From Thermodesulfovibrionia bacterium (GTDB lineage Bacteria; Nitrospirota; Thermodesulfovibrionia; UBA6902), in NCBI GenBank assembly GCA_947259645.1, contig CAMYND010000039.1:1-43256 (forward strand): 43,256 nt of DNA. Reading direction: 5' to 3'. A program made the position numbers and the translations under genes. Shown one piece after another: positions 25,766 to 33,037 of the stretch. Each line of letters starts with the position of its first letter. Positions within the stretch are counted from its first letter, which is position 1. The notes beneath the pieces were generated by a model. It did not search any database, was not told where the DNA came from, and saw only the letters and a program-made list of their open reading frames with translations.

Positions 25766-25837
25766 CGGGTGGTGGGCGGTGTCACTCATTTAAAGGATCG
25801 TTGTCAAGCAAAAAAGCACCCCTACAGGTGGTGTCAG
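25766..25837 (+). repeat. Two adjacent repeat-core copies
   Basis: GGTGGGCGGTGTCA at 25766-25784 and AGGTGGTGTCAGC at 25826-25837 follow the stress protein gene. The second runs straight into the 173-bp repeat block. Confidence 0.6.
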
Positions 25838-26006
25838 CTTAGCTACCTAAACCCTCTTGTCATCCTCCGGCTTGACCAGAGGATCCAGTATTTAAAGATA
25901 ACTCCAGATTCCCCGACACTTTTACTTAGAAAGCATAATGATTGTTCTTCATGATAAAAATAGCAATTTAGTACTTACTGAAATGCGTAAACCTGACACC
26001 GACCAT
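25834..26006. repeat. 173-bp repeat block, copy B (copy A at 18504-18676)
   Basis: Gap-free match to 18504-18676. The hairpin is slightly degenerate here (CCAGAGGAT in place of CCGGAGGAT). An inverted core ends the block. It is joined directly to the next heptamer-type and core copies. Confidence 0.88.
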
Positions 26007-26007
26007 T

Positions 26008-26077
26008 GATTTCGTCATTCAGCATTCGTGATTCGTCATTCGTTATTCTCTTCTGAAATGTGTAGACCTGACACCGG
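26008..26077 (-). repeat. Heptamer run plus inverted core
   Basis: TTTCGTCATTCAGCATTCGTG and following CATTCG units end in TTCTGAAATGTGTAGACCTG ACACC. This is the same modular order as at 19965-20022 and 26582-26630. Confidence 0.75.
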
Positions 26078-26186
26078 AACGATACTTCTTTATCGTAATT
26101 CGTAATAGATAATTAGTAATTATTGTTGCCTTCATTGTGTAGAATAAAACTCAAGTTGATAATCTCTACTCTAAGGAGTTGGCGAT

Positions 26187-26348
26187 ATGAAAATAACTAC
26201 AAAAATAATAATTCAACTGATTTGTTTAGGGATCGTTGATATCGTAATTCCAATACCCATACTCGGAATTATCCTTATATACGTTGTTCTTCAGAAACCT
26301 CCATGGTTCAGAGATGCGGTAAATAAGATTTATGGACATAACCGCTGA
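26187..26348 (+). CDS. Small hydrophobic membrane protein, 53 residues
   Basis: Found by reading the spacer. The ATG at 26187 has an AAGGAG site 8 bases upstream. The product starts MKITTKIIIQLICLGIVDIV, is followed by IPIPILGIILIYVVLQ and ends in a short polar tail (WFRDAVNKIYGHNR). It would span the membrane once or twice. No family is recognised. A perfect 21-bp palindrome lies 35 bp downstream. Confidence 0.6.
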   Translation: MKITTKIIIQLICLGIVDIVIPIPILGIILIYVVLQKPPWFRDAVNKIYGHNR

Positions 26349-26382
26349 AAATATGTGATCCTTTTCTCCATATTCTTATTAT

Positions 26383-26403
26383 TATCGAGGTCCGACCTCG
26401 ATA
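26383..26403. promoter_or_regulatory. Perfect 21-bp palindrome
   Basis: Arms TATCGAGGTC and GACCTCGATA around a single C. No T-tract follows, so a dimeric protein-binding site is as likely as a terminator. It lies after the small membrane protein gene, and I see no gene of the right orientation immediately next to it. Confidence 0.5.
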
Positions 26404-26487
26404 GAGTATGTATACGCAGTGGCCAATAGAGCCAAAAGCCACCCGCCTGTGATTGTTCATCTTTGCTATCAGGATATTTTAACGTAA

Positions 26488-26507
26488 GGGCGTAGCATGC
26501 TGCGCCC
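26488..26507. repeat. REP-like palindrome
   Basis: GGGCGTAGCATGCTGCGCCC is an almost perfect inverted repeat of the widespread intergenic palindrome kind. Only one copy was noticed in the window. Confidence 0.5.
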
Positions 26508-26545
26508 CTACAATAATTATGTTAACCCTCACACTTCCTTTCAAT

Positions 26546-26631
26546 CCTGAAGCAGCCAATGGCGGGATAGTTAAGTCTTGATTTCGTCATTCGTTATTCT
26601 CTTCTGAATTGCGTAGACCTGACACTACCCA
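26546..26631. repeat. Composite repeat, copy B (copy A at 19921-20034)
   Basis: Shares the CCTGAAGCAGCCAATGGCGG block, TTTCGTCATTCG units and the terminal GTAGACCTGACACTACCC core with copy A. Its right half lies inside the 3' end of the VF530 gene and encodes that protein's last 15 residues. Confidence 0.85.
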
Positions 26632-26829
26632 TAAGTCCTCGACTTTCTTCCTTGCCCAAGGCGTCTTTCGCAGGAACTTGAGGCTGGACTTCACTGAGGG
26701 ATCGTTGATGAAGCACTGGATATTAATACGTTTGCCTAACGCGTCCCAGCCATAATGCTCAACCAGGCTGTTCACAATCTGCTCCAGGGTCACGCCATGC
26801 AGTGGGTTATTGGGTTGTTGTTCGCTCAT
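26587..26829 (-). CDS. VF530 family (DUF2132) DNA-binding-like protein with repeat-encoded C-terminus
   Basis: An 80-residue protein. Residues 1-66 match the VF530/DUF2132 family ([56 protein letters not shown]), a small all-helical fold proposed to bind DNA. The last residues ([15 protein letters not shown]) are translated from the intergenic composite repeat, so the native end has been replaced. It follows the methyltransferase gene by 9 bp and is probably cotranscribed. Families such as this are common in gamma-proteobacteria, consistent with acquisition. Confidence 0.85.
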   Translation of the reverse strand: MSEQQPNNPLHGVTLEQIVNSLVEHYGWDALGKRINIQCFINDPSVKSSLKFLRKTPWARKKVEDLWVVSGLRNSEENNE

Positions 26830-26838
26830 GAGCCGGCC

Positions 26839-27495
26839 TTAGTCCTTCTTATTGAGCAATATCACATCATTGGCGACGAAGTTGAGTTCGGCATTGAAGC
26901 GCTGCGCGAGGTATTCAAAGGTGCTCTGACTATAAAAGCAAATATGCGTCATATCGCGAATATAGTGCCACTGACTGAAAGCGTGTTTAGCAATCACCAG
27001 CTTAGTCATAATACCCAGCCAACCGCCTCGTTTTAACATCGTAAACAATGCTGCAAAATCCTTATTGGGATCGTGCAAATGTTCCACTACTTCAGTGGCG
27101 CATATGAAATCATATTTTTTATAAAACACCGAAGGATCGTTGTAATAAAATGGGTCATAGAGATCCATCTGCTGACATCGCTCTTCTAATAGGACTGACA
27201 GGGTCGGACCTGGCCCACAACCAAAATCCAATCCTTTTTGTTTTGAATCCAGTTTCTCCAATAGTGGCATACTTAATCGAGATAAGAATTGGCGATAGCC
27301 CTGATCCTGTGCATCGTTTTCATGCAAATCATAAGTTGCCCTTTCATCTTCAGCGCTCAGCCAATAGCGCTTCGGGACAAAGACCAATTTACAATTAAAA
27401 CAGCGCAGGTAGATTCTTTTTTTATCCTCGAAATATGAATCTATATCTTCACTACTGCACAAGGGACAATGGGTCTCATCACATTTGGTTTTCAT
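26839..27495 (-). CDS. Class I SAM-dependent methyltransferase with N-terminal Cys pairs
   Basis: A 218-residue protein. CPLC at about 11-14 and CFNC at about 32-35 probably form a zinc ribbon. Then follow the SAM-binding motif LDFGCGPGPT, an acidic strand end (MDLYDPFYY) and ICATEVVEHLHDPNKDF, as in the Methyltransf_23 group. A metal-ribbon type of this kind often modifies small molecules or sugars; the substrate is unknown. It starts 138 bp after the attC-like site at 27633-27767 and shares a transcript with the VF530 gene, so both may be cassette cargo. Confidence 0.82.
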   Translation of the reverse strand: MKTKCDETHCPLCSSEDIDSYFEDKKRIYLRCFNCKLVFVPKRYWLSAEDERATYDLHENDAQDQGYRQFLSRLSMPLLEKLDSKQKGLDFGCGPGPTLSVLLEERCQQMDLYDPFYYNDPSVFYKKYDFICATEVVEHLHDPNKDFAALFTMLKRGGWLGIMTKLVIAKHAFSQWHYIRDMTHICFYSQSTFEYLAQRFNAELNFVANDVILLNKKD

Positions 27496-27632
27496 CTATT
27501 TCGGGCCTATTATCCCAAATCACAGCCATATATTTAGCTCCATACGATTGGGAGCAATAAAACTTGCTGTAACAATTACACCGTCATGCAGTTCATATTA
27601 AATTTCGAGTAATGACATATGCACCTATACTC

Positions 27633-27767
27633 ACATAACGATGCACTGGCTGACGAGTGCCACTGTATGTCTTCAAATTGCATCTAAACTAATTTGCAAT
27701 ACTCAAACCAACTATTTGCTGATAAAGTGTCTTGTTGTACTCGTTCATGTCCAGTAGCTGGTTATGT
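27633..27767 (-). other. attC-like recombination site E
   Basis: A 135-bp imperfect palindrome. The ends are perfect complements: ACATAAC at 27633-27639 and GTTATGT at 27761-27767. Inner arms also match: ACTGG at 27645 with CCAGT near 27751, and CGAGT at 27654 with ACTCG near 27739. This layout is that of an integron attC on the minus strand (R boxes outside, L boxes inside, a long variable middle). It lies 79 bp after the stop of the triple-repeat gene and before the methyltransferase gene. Confidence 0.6.
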
Positions 27768-27845
27768 TTCATTTATTATGCTATTGTCGGTGTTTTCCCC
27801 AGAATGGGAAGCGCAATGTACTATTAATATGTTATATATGTTGTG

Positions 27846-28751
27846 CTACCAACCGGAAACAGTGAATGACCATTTAGTTGGTTTTCTGTCAGTAAGAGTA
27901 TATTCAATAAAAGGTTTACATTGTCCTCTTTCTATGTGATCGACTGTTACCACTTCATTCCAAATGATATTATTCTTACTACTCAATGCATAAAACCTTA
28001 TGAATACATCGTTACGGGTCTCCTTAGAGTCATTGCAAATTTTGCCCTTAAAACGTTTATCCTTAAATGAAATATCTTTATAGGATATTTCATCGCTAAT
28101 TCTCCCGGATTTAATATTTTCATTACTAATTACTTTATTTATACCAAACAATATATTTGAGGGGTCTTCGAAAAGGATAGAAAATATGTGTCTTGATATT
28201 TCGTGACAGTCTGCAGGCGGCAATTCGTTAATTACAATATCCTTTCTCCAGACAATTTCTTTATTATTGGCTATGCCGAATATGCTTATCATGAGATCAT
28301 CTAGTGTATTTCCGCTTCGGTTGCATATCGTTGCCTCAAGCTCTCGTCCCTTAAGTATAATATTATCAAAGTAAATGTCCTGATTACGATTATTTGTATC
28401 AATAAACTCAGAGTCTTGTCCGGTGAAATAAGTGAATTTCAATTTATAAGGTCTCTTCAGAATATCAGCGATTTTGATAAAATGTGAGCATTGCATGGGA
28501 CCAATTTTTTCTACAAGAATTGTTTCAGTCCATAGCTCCTTACCGCTGTAGTTAACTGCAATTGCGTTGACGAAGACTTCGTTAAAATAACGACTTGTTT
28601 TATTACAAAACTCCCCTTCTATTCTTCCGTTTACCATTCTTACATTTTCGCATTCAAAATTATCATACGCAAGAATTGGAGAAGAGAATAAAATAAAATA
28701 TAATAGAGGACTAGCGATTGTTGCAATAATGATAAATGATGGTTTTTTCAT
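27846..28751 (-). CDS. Secreted protein with three tandem homologous domains
   Basis: A 301-residue protein with a signal peptide (about 1-28, cleavage near PILAYD). Three domains of about 85-95 residues repeat one pattern: a charged strand, (E/K)GxxCN, a V/I-rich strand with F or A, a Trp (ELWTETI, EIVWRKDIV, NIIWNEVVTV) and a Cys near CSHF, CHEI or CKPF. Each domain thus has two Cys, at similar spacing (GEFCN...CSHF; ATICN...CHEI; GKICN...CKPF), suggesting one disulfide per domain. It resembles Ig-like or FxLYD-like secreted folds, but I cannot name it. The AT-rich composition and the flanking attC-like site suggest a cassette. Confidence 0.6.
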   Translation of the reverse strand: MKKPSFIIIATIASPLLYFILFSSPILAYDNFECENVRMVNGRIEGEFCNKTSRYFNEVFVNAIAVNYSGKELWTETILVEKIGPMQCSHFIKIADILKRPYKLKFTYFTGQDSEFIDTNNRNQDIYFDNIILKGRELEATICNRSGNTLDDLMISIFGIANNKEIVWRKDIVINELPPADCHEISRHIFSILFEDPSNILFGINKVISNENIKSGRISDEISYKDISFKDKRFKGKICNDSKETRNDVFIRFYALSSKNNIIWNEVVTVDHIERGQCKPFIEYTLTDRKPTKWSFTVSGW

Positions 28752-28812
28752 GTTTATCGATATTGAAAACTATCATCCTGCAATATATTGGGAATTAATG
28801 ATTCTCACGAAT

Positions 28813-29025
28813 TACGATGTACCCCCTACCCTTAACCCCGTTTCGTGCTGCTTACGTAGTGAAGACTTTAGAAATGATGTGGCTATTATAACCACCGGTT
28901 TTTTGAGAAAGCAATGATAAATGCATTTGAGCTTTCTTAATTGTCCCGCCATTGAATGTTTCAGGATTGCGCTAAATTAAGACAGAGAACGACGATTGAC
29001 GAATGACGAAATGAAAAAACATCAG
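28813..29025. repeat. Long intergenic repeat block, copy B (copy A at 2078-2297)
   Basis: Matches copy A along about 210 bp. At its left it is preceded by a 60 bp segment (28758-28817) that recurs at 31303-31367, and at its right by a GGCTTGAATGTGTAG tail shared with 31446-31460. It fills the 383 bp spacer before the Bax inhibitor gene; no gene is seen in it. Confidence 0.8.
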
Positions 29026-29134
29026 CAAGAGGCTTGAATGTGTAGCTGGTGGAGTCAAACCTACATTATACATTCTACGGGATTTTCTAAATGTATAATG
29101 CAGGATTGATACCATTATTATTAGGACGCAATCC

Positions 29135-29881
29135 TTACCTTCTGCTTCTCAGCTTCGCAAGCAATCTGAGCATCTCAATATAAAGCCAGACAAGCGTCAC
29201 TATCAATCCGAAGGCTGCGTACCATTCCATGAATTTGGGGGCACCCCTTTCGGACCCGTGCTCGATAAAGTCAAAATCCAGGACCAGGTTCAAGGCCGCA
29301 ATTACGACGACTGCGAGACTGAAAAGGATTCCGATCGGACCGCTGTCGTGGATGAAGGGGACCGTGATACCGAAAAAACCGAGGATAATGCTCGCTACGT
29401 ATATAAGCATGATGCTCCCGGTCGCGGCAACGACACCGAGCTTGAAATTTTCCGTTGCTTTTATGAGTCCCGATCTATAGGCGAAAAGCAGCGCGAAGAG
29501 GGTCCCGAACGTCAGGCCGACAGCCTGAATGACGATCCCAGGATAGCGGGCTTCAAATATGGAAGAGATCCCGCCGATAAACAACCCTTCAAGCAGCGCA
29601 TAAATCGGGGCCGTTATTGGTGCCGCGGTTTTTTTAAATATGGTAATAAGCGCAACAACTAAACCGCCGATCGCTCCCCCTATCATCCAGGGCATCACCG
29701 CAGCCGGATTGCCGGAGGTGTAAAACATGTTCCAGGTCCACCCGGCGGTAAGCAGCAGGCAGCAGAGCAGTATTGCCGTTTTATTCACCGTCCCCTGGAT
29801 AGTCATCGACTCCGCAGTGTCTGCCCGCGAAGTGTACTCCTGAAATGTTTTGGTATTTAATGCGGGATTTGCAGTTCTCAT
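29135..29881 (-). CDS. Bax inhibitor-1 family membrane protein
   Basis: A 248-residue, seven-helix protein of the bacterial Bax inhibitor-1/YbhL group (pfam12811 subgroup). It opens with the family block NPALNTKTFQEYTS and TIQGTVNKTAILL; later ALLEGLFIGGISSIFE, GLTFGTLFALLFAYRSGLIK and the acidic site in NLVLDFDFIEHG are typical. Members in other organisms are calcium-leak or pH-sensitive channels. An AAGGAGCG site precedes the ATG. It lies between attC-like site A and a repeat block, so it may be either a cassette gene or the chromosomal neighbour. Confidence 0.88.
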   Translation of the reverse strand: MRTANPALNTKTFQEYTSRADTAESMTIQGTVNKTAILLCCLLLTAGWTWNMFYTSGNPAAVMPWMIGGAIGGLVVALITIFKKTAAPITAPIYALLEGLFIGGISSIFEARYPGIVIQAVGLTFGTLFALLFAYRSGLIKATENFKLGVVAATGSIMLIYVASIILGFFGITVPFIHDSGPIGILFSLAVVVIAALNLVLDFDFIEHGSERGAPKFMEWYAAFGLIVTLVWLYIEMLRLLAKLRSRR

Positions 29882-29974
29882 TTTAACGCTCCTTATATTT
29901 ATCGGAATGATATTTCCAGAATCGAATGGGCATATCGTCAGTTATCATCAGAGCTTGAATACTATGTTTTTTTG

Positions 29975-30092
29975 AAGATAGCCTGAGTCAGTGATGCAGA
30001 CCATGTAGCATATAAACAGGGTGAAAACCGATTTGCAGAATATAAACTAATGCGTCCTCAAATCGTTACCGCTGGCCTGCATTCACTTAGAT
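29975..30092 (-). other. attC-like recombination site A
   Basis: The TAA stop of the DUF5661 gene lies in the left box (minus-strand ATCTAAG). The far half (GTCTGCATCACTGACTCAGG) is nearly the same as in site C. The final GTTRRRY box is lost: the sequence turns to TATCTTC exactly where site C has GTTAGGT, as expected at the edge of a decaying array. Confidence 0.5.
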
Positions 30093-30530
30093 GCCTTTAA
30101 TCTGATCTTCTACCGCTTTATTGAGTGCCTTTTGTGCTTCTATTAGTTTTATATATTTAGATTCTATTTTCTCCATATTCTTAGATTTGATTGCCTTTAA
30201 TAAGTCGCCCTCTATTTCAGCAACGTCAATTCTACGATAGTAATCCATTGTTTCTTTAAGATGGGCTATGACAATCTTACCCGTTAAGACTGGATGGTTA
30301 TTTGTCACATTTGCATCATCAAAACGAGTACCGTGCTCAAGCTCAACTTCCAACCCTATCCTAAACTCTTCAAGGGGAATATCCATTGATTTTGTATTTA
30401 CAATTTCAAGGATTGTGGTTGCTTCTGTGTCTGAAACCGATGGGTCTGTCTTTTTCGTCCAATCACTCAACCCAATTTCTTTGCAAACTTTTCTTACCTC
30501 TTCAGTAGTAACGTATTCATGCAATTTCAT
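30087..30530 (-). CDS. DUF5661 family protein
   Basis: A 147-residue cytoplasmic protein with an AAAGGAGAG site. The middle block (EEFRIGLEVELEHGTRFDDA, NVTNNHPVLTGKIVIAHL and DYYRRID) matches DUF5661, whose function is unknown but which is frequent in phages and mobile regions. Residues 115-147 form a Lys/Glu-rich helix. The start codon lies 22 bases after the GTTAAAT box of attC-like site B and the stop lies in site A, so the gene is bounded exactly as an integron cassette. Confidence 0.78.
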   Translation of the reverse strand: MKLHEYVTTEEVRKVCKEIGLSDWTKKTDPSVSDTEATTILEIVNTKSMDIPLEEFRIGLEVELEHGTRFDDANVTNNHPVLTGKIVIAHLKETMDYYRRIDVAEIEGDLLKAIKSKNMEKIESKYIKLIEAQKALNKAVEDQIKGI

Positions 30531-30551
30531 AATGCTCTCCTTTTTTGATGC

Positions 30552-30683
30552 ATTTAACGACTAGCTTACTGATGCGTAACCCAACTTATATCAGTAAGCC
30601 AATAAACCAATTTGCACCTCTCAAAAAATCGCTCTCAAAATGGTCGTTGCTGGTACGCATTCAAGTGCAGCAACTGGTTAGAA
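30552..30683 (-). other. attC-like recombination site B
   Basis: A 132-bp imperfect palindrome. On the minus strand it begins TTCTAAC just after the BrnA stop and ends GTTAAAT (a full GTTRRRY match). Inner arms share GATGCGTA and TACGCATTC. The DUF5661 gene starts directly after the end box. It is part of a 238-bp segment that recurs at 34066-34303. Confidence 0.65.
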
Positions 30684-30688
30684 TTTTC

Positions 30689-30913
30689 TTATGATGCTTT
30701 TTCAAGGCGCTCAGCTACCCATACCTTTATGATTGATTGACGAGGAACCCCTAATCTTTTTGCCTCTTTATCCAGTTGCTGTATCATCCACAGAGGAAAA
30801 TCTACATTAACACGCTTTTGTTCCTGATCAGGCCTTCTTGCCTTGGAAGTGTCAAGATTCTTGGTGATATCTTCACCTTTATCAAATTTCTTCTCAATCT
30901 CTTTAGCTTTCAT
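30689..30913 (-). CDS. BrnA/CopG-type antitoxin
   Basis: A 74-residue antitoxin. The first 30 residues are polar (toxin-binding region). The C-terminal part is a ribbon-helix-helix domain: RVNVDFPLWMIQQLDKEAKR and LGVPRQSIIKVWVAERLEK. It pairs with the BrnT-type toxin gene upstream, whose end it overlaps by 11 bp, and should neutralise the toxin and repress the operon. attC-like site B follows its stop by 6 bases. Residues 43-74 recur almost unchanged at 34207-34305. Confidence 0.88.
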   Translation of the reverse strand: MKAKEIEKKFDKGEDITKNLDTSKARRPDQEQKRVNVDFPLWMIQQLDKEAKRLGVPRQSIIKVWVAERLEKAS

Positions 30914-31163
30914 ATATCATAACCTCCTCTTTTCTGGACCAGCGCACAGAAATTATTCTTATGTTTTCTCCTCTGTACGTAATGATCCCTGACCAGTGCT
31001 TTCCTAATATCTGTCCAATTACCAAATACCGTGGTTCATCAGACGTTTTAATTGGAATTTCAATTAAGTCAGGGGCTTTCCATAATTCCTGGGCTTCAAT
31101 AAAATCTATCTCATATTTTTCTTTATTTCTTTCCCTTTTGTTACTATCATACTCAAATCTCAT
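30903..31163 (-). CDS. BrnT family ribonuclease toxin
   Basis: An 86-residue RelE-like RNase of the BrnT family: FEYDSNKRERNKEKYEIDF at the start, then EAQELWKAPDLIEIP, RYLVIGQILGKHWSGIITYR and ENIRIISVRWSRKEEVMIYE, with the basic RIISVRWSRKEE block typical of the active site. Its message is probably cut by the toxin under stress and controlled by the BrnA partner 3' to it. No Shine-Dalgarno precedes the ATG; a -10 box lies close upstream. Confidence 0.88.
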   Translation of the reverse strand: MRFEYDSNKRERNKEKYEIDFIEAQELWKAPDLIEIPIKTSDEPRYLVIGQILGKHWSGIITYRGENIRIISVRWSRKEEVMIYES

Positions 31164-31172
31164 TGTATAGTT

Positions 31173-31200
31173 ATTATGCCTTAATTATATTAATTAGCAA
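31173..31200 (-). promoter_or_regulatory. Promoter for the first BrnT-BrnA operon
   Basis: Minus-strand TTGCTA (31200-31195) and CATAAT (31178-31173) are 16 bp apart. The expected transcription start falls about 3 bases before the BrnT ATG at 31163, so the transcript would be almost leaderless. Confidence 0.45.
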
Positions 31201-31302
31201 TATTTTATTTTATTTTTCAATTCTAGCAAATATCATCTTGCAGTCACTAATTCCTGAAAAATCGACTGTTACTAATATTAAATATTTTACTGTCACTATA
31301 TC

Positions 31303-31460
31303 CAATATTGAAAACTTTCATTTTGTAATATGCTGAATATTAATGATTCTCACGAATTACGAATTACGAATTACGAATTACGATTGACGATTGACGATTG
31401 ACGATTGACGAACGACGAATGACGAAATGAGGAGACATCAGCGAGAGGCTTGAATGTGTA
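31303..31460. repeat. Heptamer array with flanking repeat modules
   Basis: A left module (31303-31367) is shared with 28758-28817. It is followed by the longest heptamer run in the window: ACGAATT four times, ACGATTG four times, then ACGAACG, ACGAATG and ACGAAAT (about 31352-31428). A right module (GGCTTGAATGTGTAG) is shared with the end of the 28813 block. It occupies most of the 474 bp spacer. Confidence 0.85.
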
Positions 31461-31498
31461 GCACGCTGAGTAACTGAACGACGCGGACTTAAGATAGT

Positions 31499-31533
31499 TG
31501 GTGGTGTCAGGTCTACGATTGTTTGGTGTCAGG
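31499..31533 (+). repeat. Double repeat core
   Basis: A full GGTGGTGTCAGGTCTAC copy at 31500-31516 is followed at once by a second partial copy (GGTGTCAGG, 31524-31532). Confidence 0.7.
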
Positions 31534-31637
31534 TAAATTCAGATCAACGGCAGTAATTTCTAAAACAAAGCAAGAACCTGATTAAAGGACAGCTCCACCG
31601 GATACACTGGACTAGTACAGAGACAAACAGCAGATTA

Positions 31638-32996
31638 TCACTCCAGCATGTACTGGATACTGGATGTCGCTGTCGGGTAGGCATAGATGGCATTCCTGAC
31701 CTGACCTGCTGTCAGTCCGTTCTGCATCGCAAGGGCAAAGACATTAATCAGGTCATCTGCATGACTGTCCAGAATATGGGCTCCGATTATTTTTTCTGTT
31801 CCGTTTTCAATGAGCACCCTGAATCCTGCACAGTGCTCCCCAACACGCTGATTGTGCAGCCAGACCGATGTGTCCCTTTCGTTTACACGAAAATCCAGAC
31901 CTTGTTTCACGGCAACCTCCTCCTGCATCCCTACTGATGCCAGCCGGGGAAGGGCAAAAACAACATGAGGCACACAGCTGTAGTCTGGTCGCGAGGTACC
32001 CGCTCCATGGACAAGGTTTTCCGCAGCAACCCTGGCCTCCTTCATTGCTACCGGAGTAAGAGGGACACCTCCCGCAACTGCATCACCAGCAGCATAGACC
32101 TGACTGTTTGAAGTGCTTTGTAGGCAGCTGTCCACCAGGATACCGTCCGGTGAGTATTCGACTCCCCCTGTTTCGAGATCCATATCCTCTATATCCGGGA
32201 TCCTGCCCGCTCCATGGACAACGAGATCAGCGGCATACTCCTGCTTCCCAGCTGCTGTCTCTGCGATAATCGCAAGCGATCCGTTACGCTTCTCGATCTT
32301 TTTTGGTTCAGCCTCAAGCGCAAAGGTAATGCCAGCTGCCGCCGATGCCTCTACGAGCTTTTCGGCCAGGACCGGATCGAAGCCCTTGAGCACCCGCCTT
32401 CCCCGGCTCATTATGGTCACATCGCTCCCGCAACGGGCAGCCAAATGGGCATACTCAAATGAAATAAAACCTCCGCCGACAAAAAGTATCCTTTGAGGAA
32501 GTTTCTCAAGATATAAAAACTGACCGCTATCAGTTATGTGATTTTCACCTTCAATGCCCAGCGGACGGGGCCGTGCACCTGAGCCGATATGAATATATCT
32601 GCCCTCCAGAAGAGTGTCTCCTGCCTGAATCCTGTCCCTGCCAACAAAACGGGCCGCTCCGAAGTAAAGGTCGATTCCCGATTCCCGGAGGGACCGCTCT
32701 CCTTCTTCAGGATAGGCACCGGTCAGCTGGTTCTTGAACTTCATTAACCGTGACCATGAAACCGACCCGGGCATGTCAGCAACACCGGCGGCTTTCATTC
32801 GGCTGTTGAAGTCAGCTAGTTCAGCCCCTGTGATAAGGACTTTTTTCGGAACACAGCCCCAGATAGCACAGGTACCGCCCACTTTGCTTTTTTCAACAAT
32901 AGCCACCCGCCATCCAGCCCGTGCCGCTACTTCTGCAACAATTTTCCCTGCATCGCCGGTACCGACAACAACAAGGTCATATTTCTTCCCGTCCAT
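31638..32996 (-). CDS. NAD(P)/FAD-dependent disulfide oxidoreductase (glutathione reductase-like)
   Basis: A 452-residue flavoprotein of the class I pyridine nucleotide-disulfide oxidoreductases. The ATG at 32996 has AAGGAGG; the longer frame does not. It has YDLVVVGTGDAGK (FAD Rossmann), the redox motif GGTCAIWGCVPKK with two Cys, FVGGGFISFEYAHLA (NAD(P) site), VYAAGDA (second FAD motif) and a C-terminal dimerisation domain. The usual active-site His-Glu near the C-terminus is not obvious: the end reads AYPTATSSIQYML, with Tyr-Pro-Thr in place of the HPT of the family. Substrate unknown. It is not a cassette gene by its flanks, although it lies within the cassette region. Confidence 0.88.
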   Translation of the reverse strand: MDGKKYDLVVVGTGDAGKIVAEVAARAGWRVAIVEKSKVGGTCAIWGCVPKKVLITGAELADFNSRMKAAGVADMPGSVSWSRLMKFKNQLTGAYPEEGERSLRESGIDLYFGAARFVGRDRIQAGDTLLEGRYIHIGSGARPRPLGIEGENHITDSGQFLYLEKLPQRILFVGGGFISFEYAHLAARCGSDVTIMSRGRRVLKGFDPVLAEKLVEASAAAGITFALEAEPKKIEKRNGSLAIIAETAAGKQEYAADLVVHGAGRIPDIEDMDLETGGVEYSPDGILVDSCLQSTSNSQVYAAGDAVAGGVPLTPVAMKEARVAAENLVHGAGTSRPDYSCVPHVVFALPRLASVGMQEEVAVKQGLDFRVNERDTSVWLHNQRVGEHCAGFRVLIENGTEKIIGAHILDSHADDLINVFALAMQNGLTAGQVRNAIYAYPTATSSIQYMLE

Positions 32997-33037
32997 AAAT
33001 TCGCCCCTCCTTTTCACACCGCATAATAAGGCCGTGG

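Noticed and set aside
31352-31428. CRISPR array
   Set aside because: The units are contiguous 7-mers without spacers, so this is a tandem repeat.
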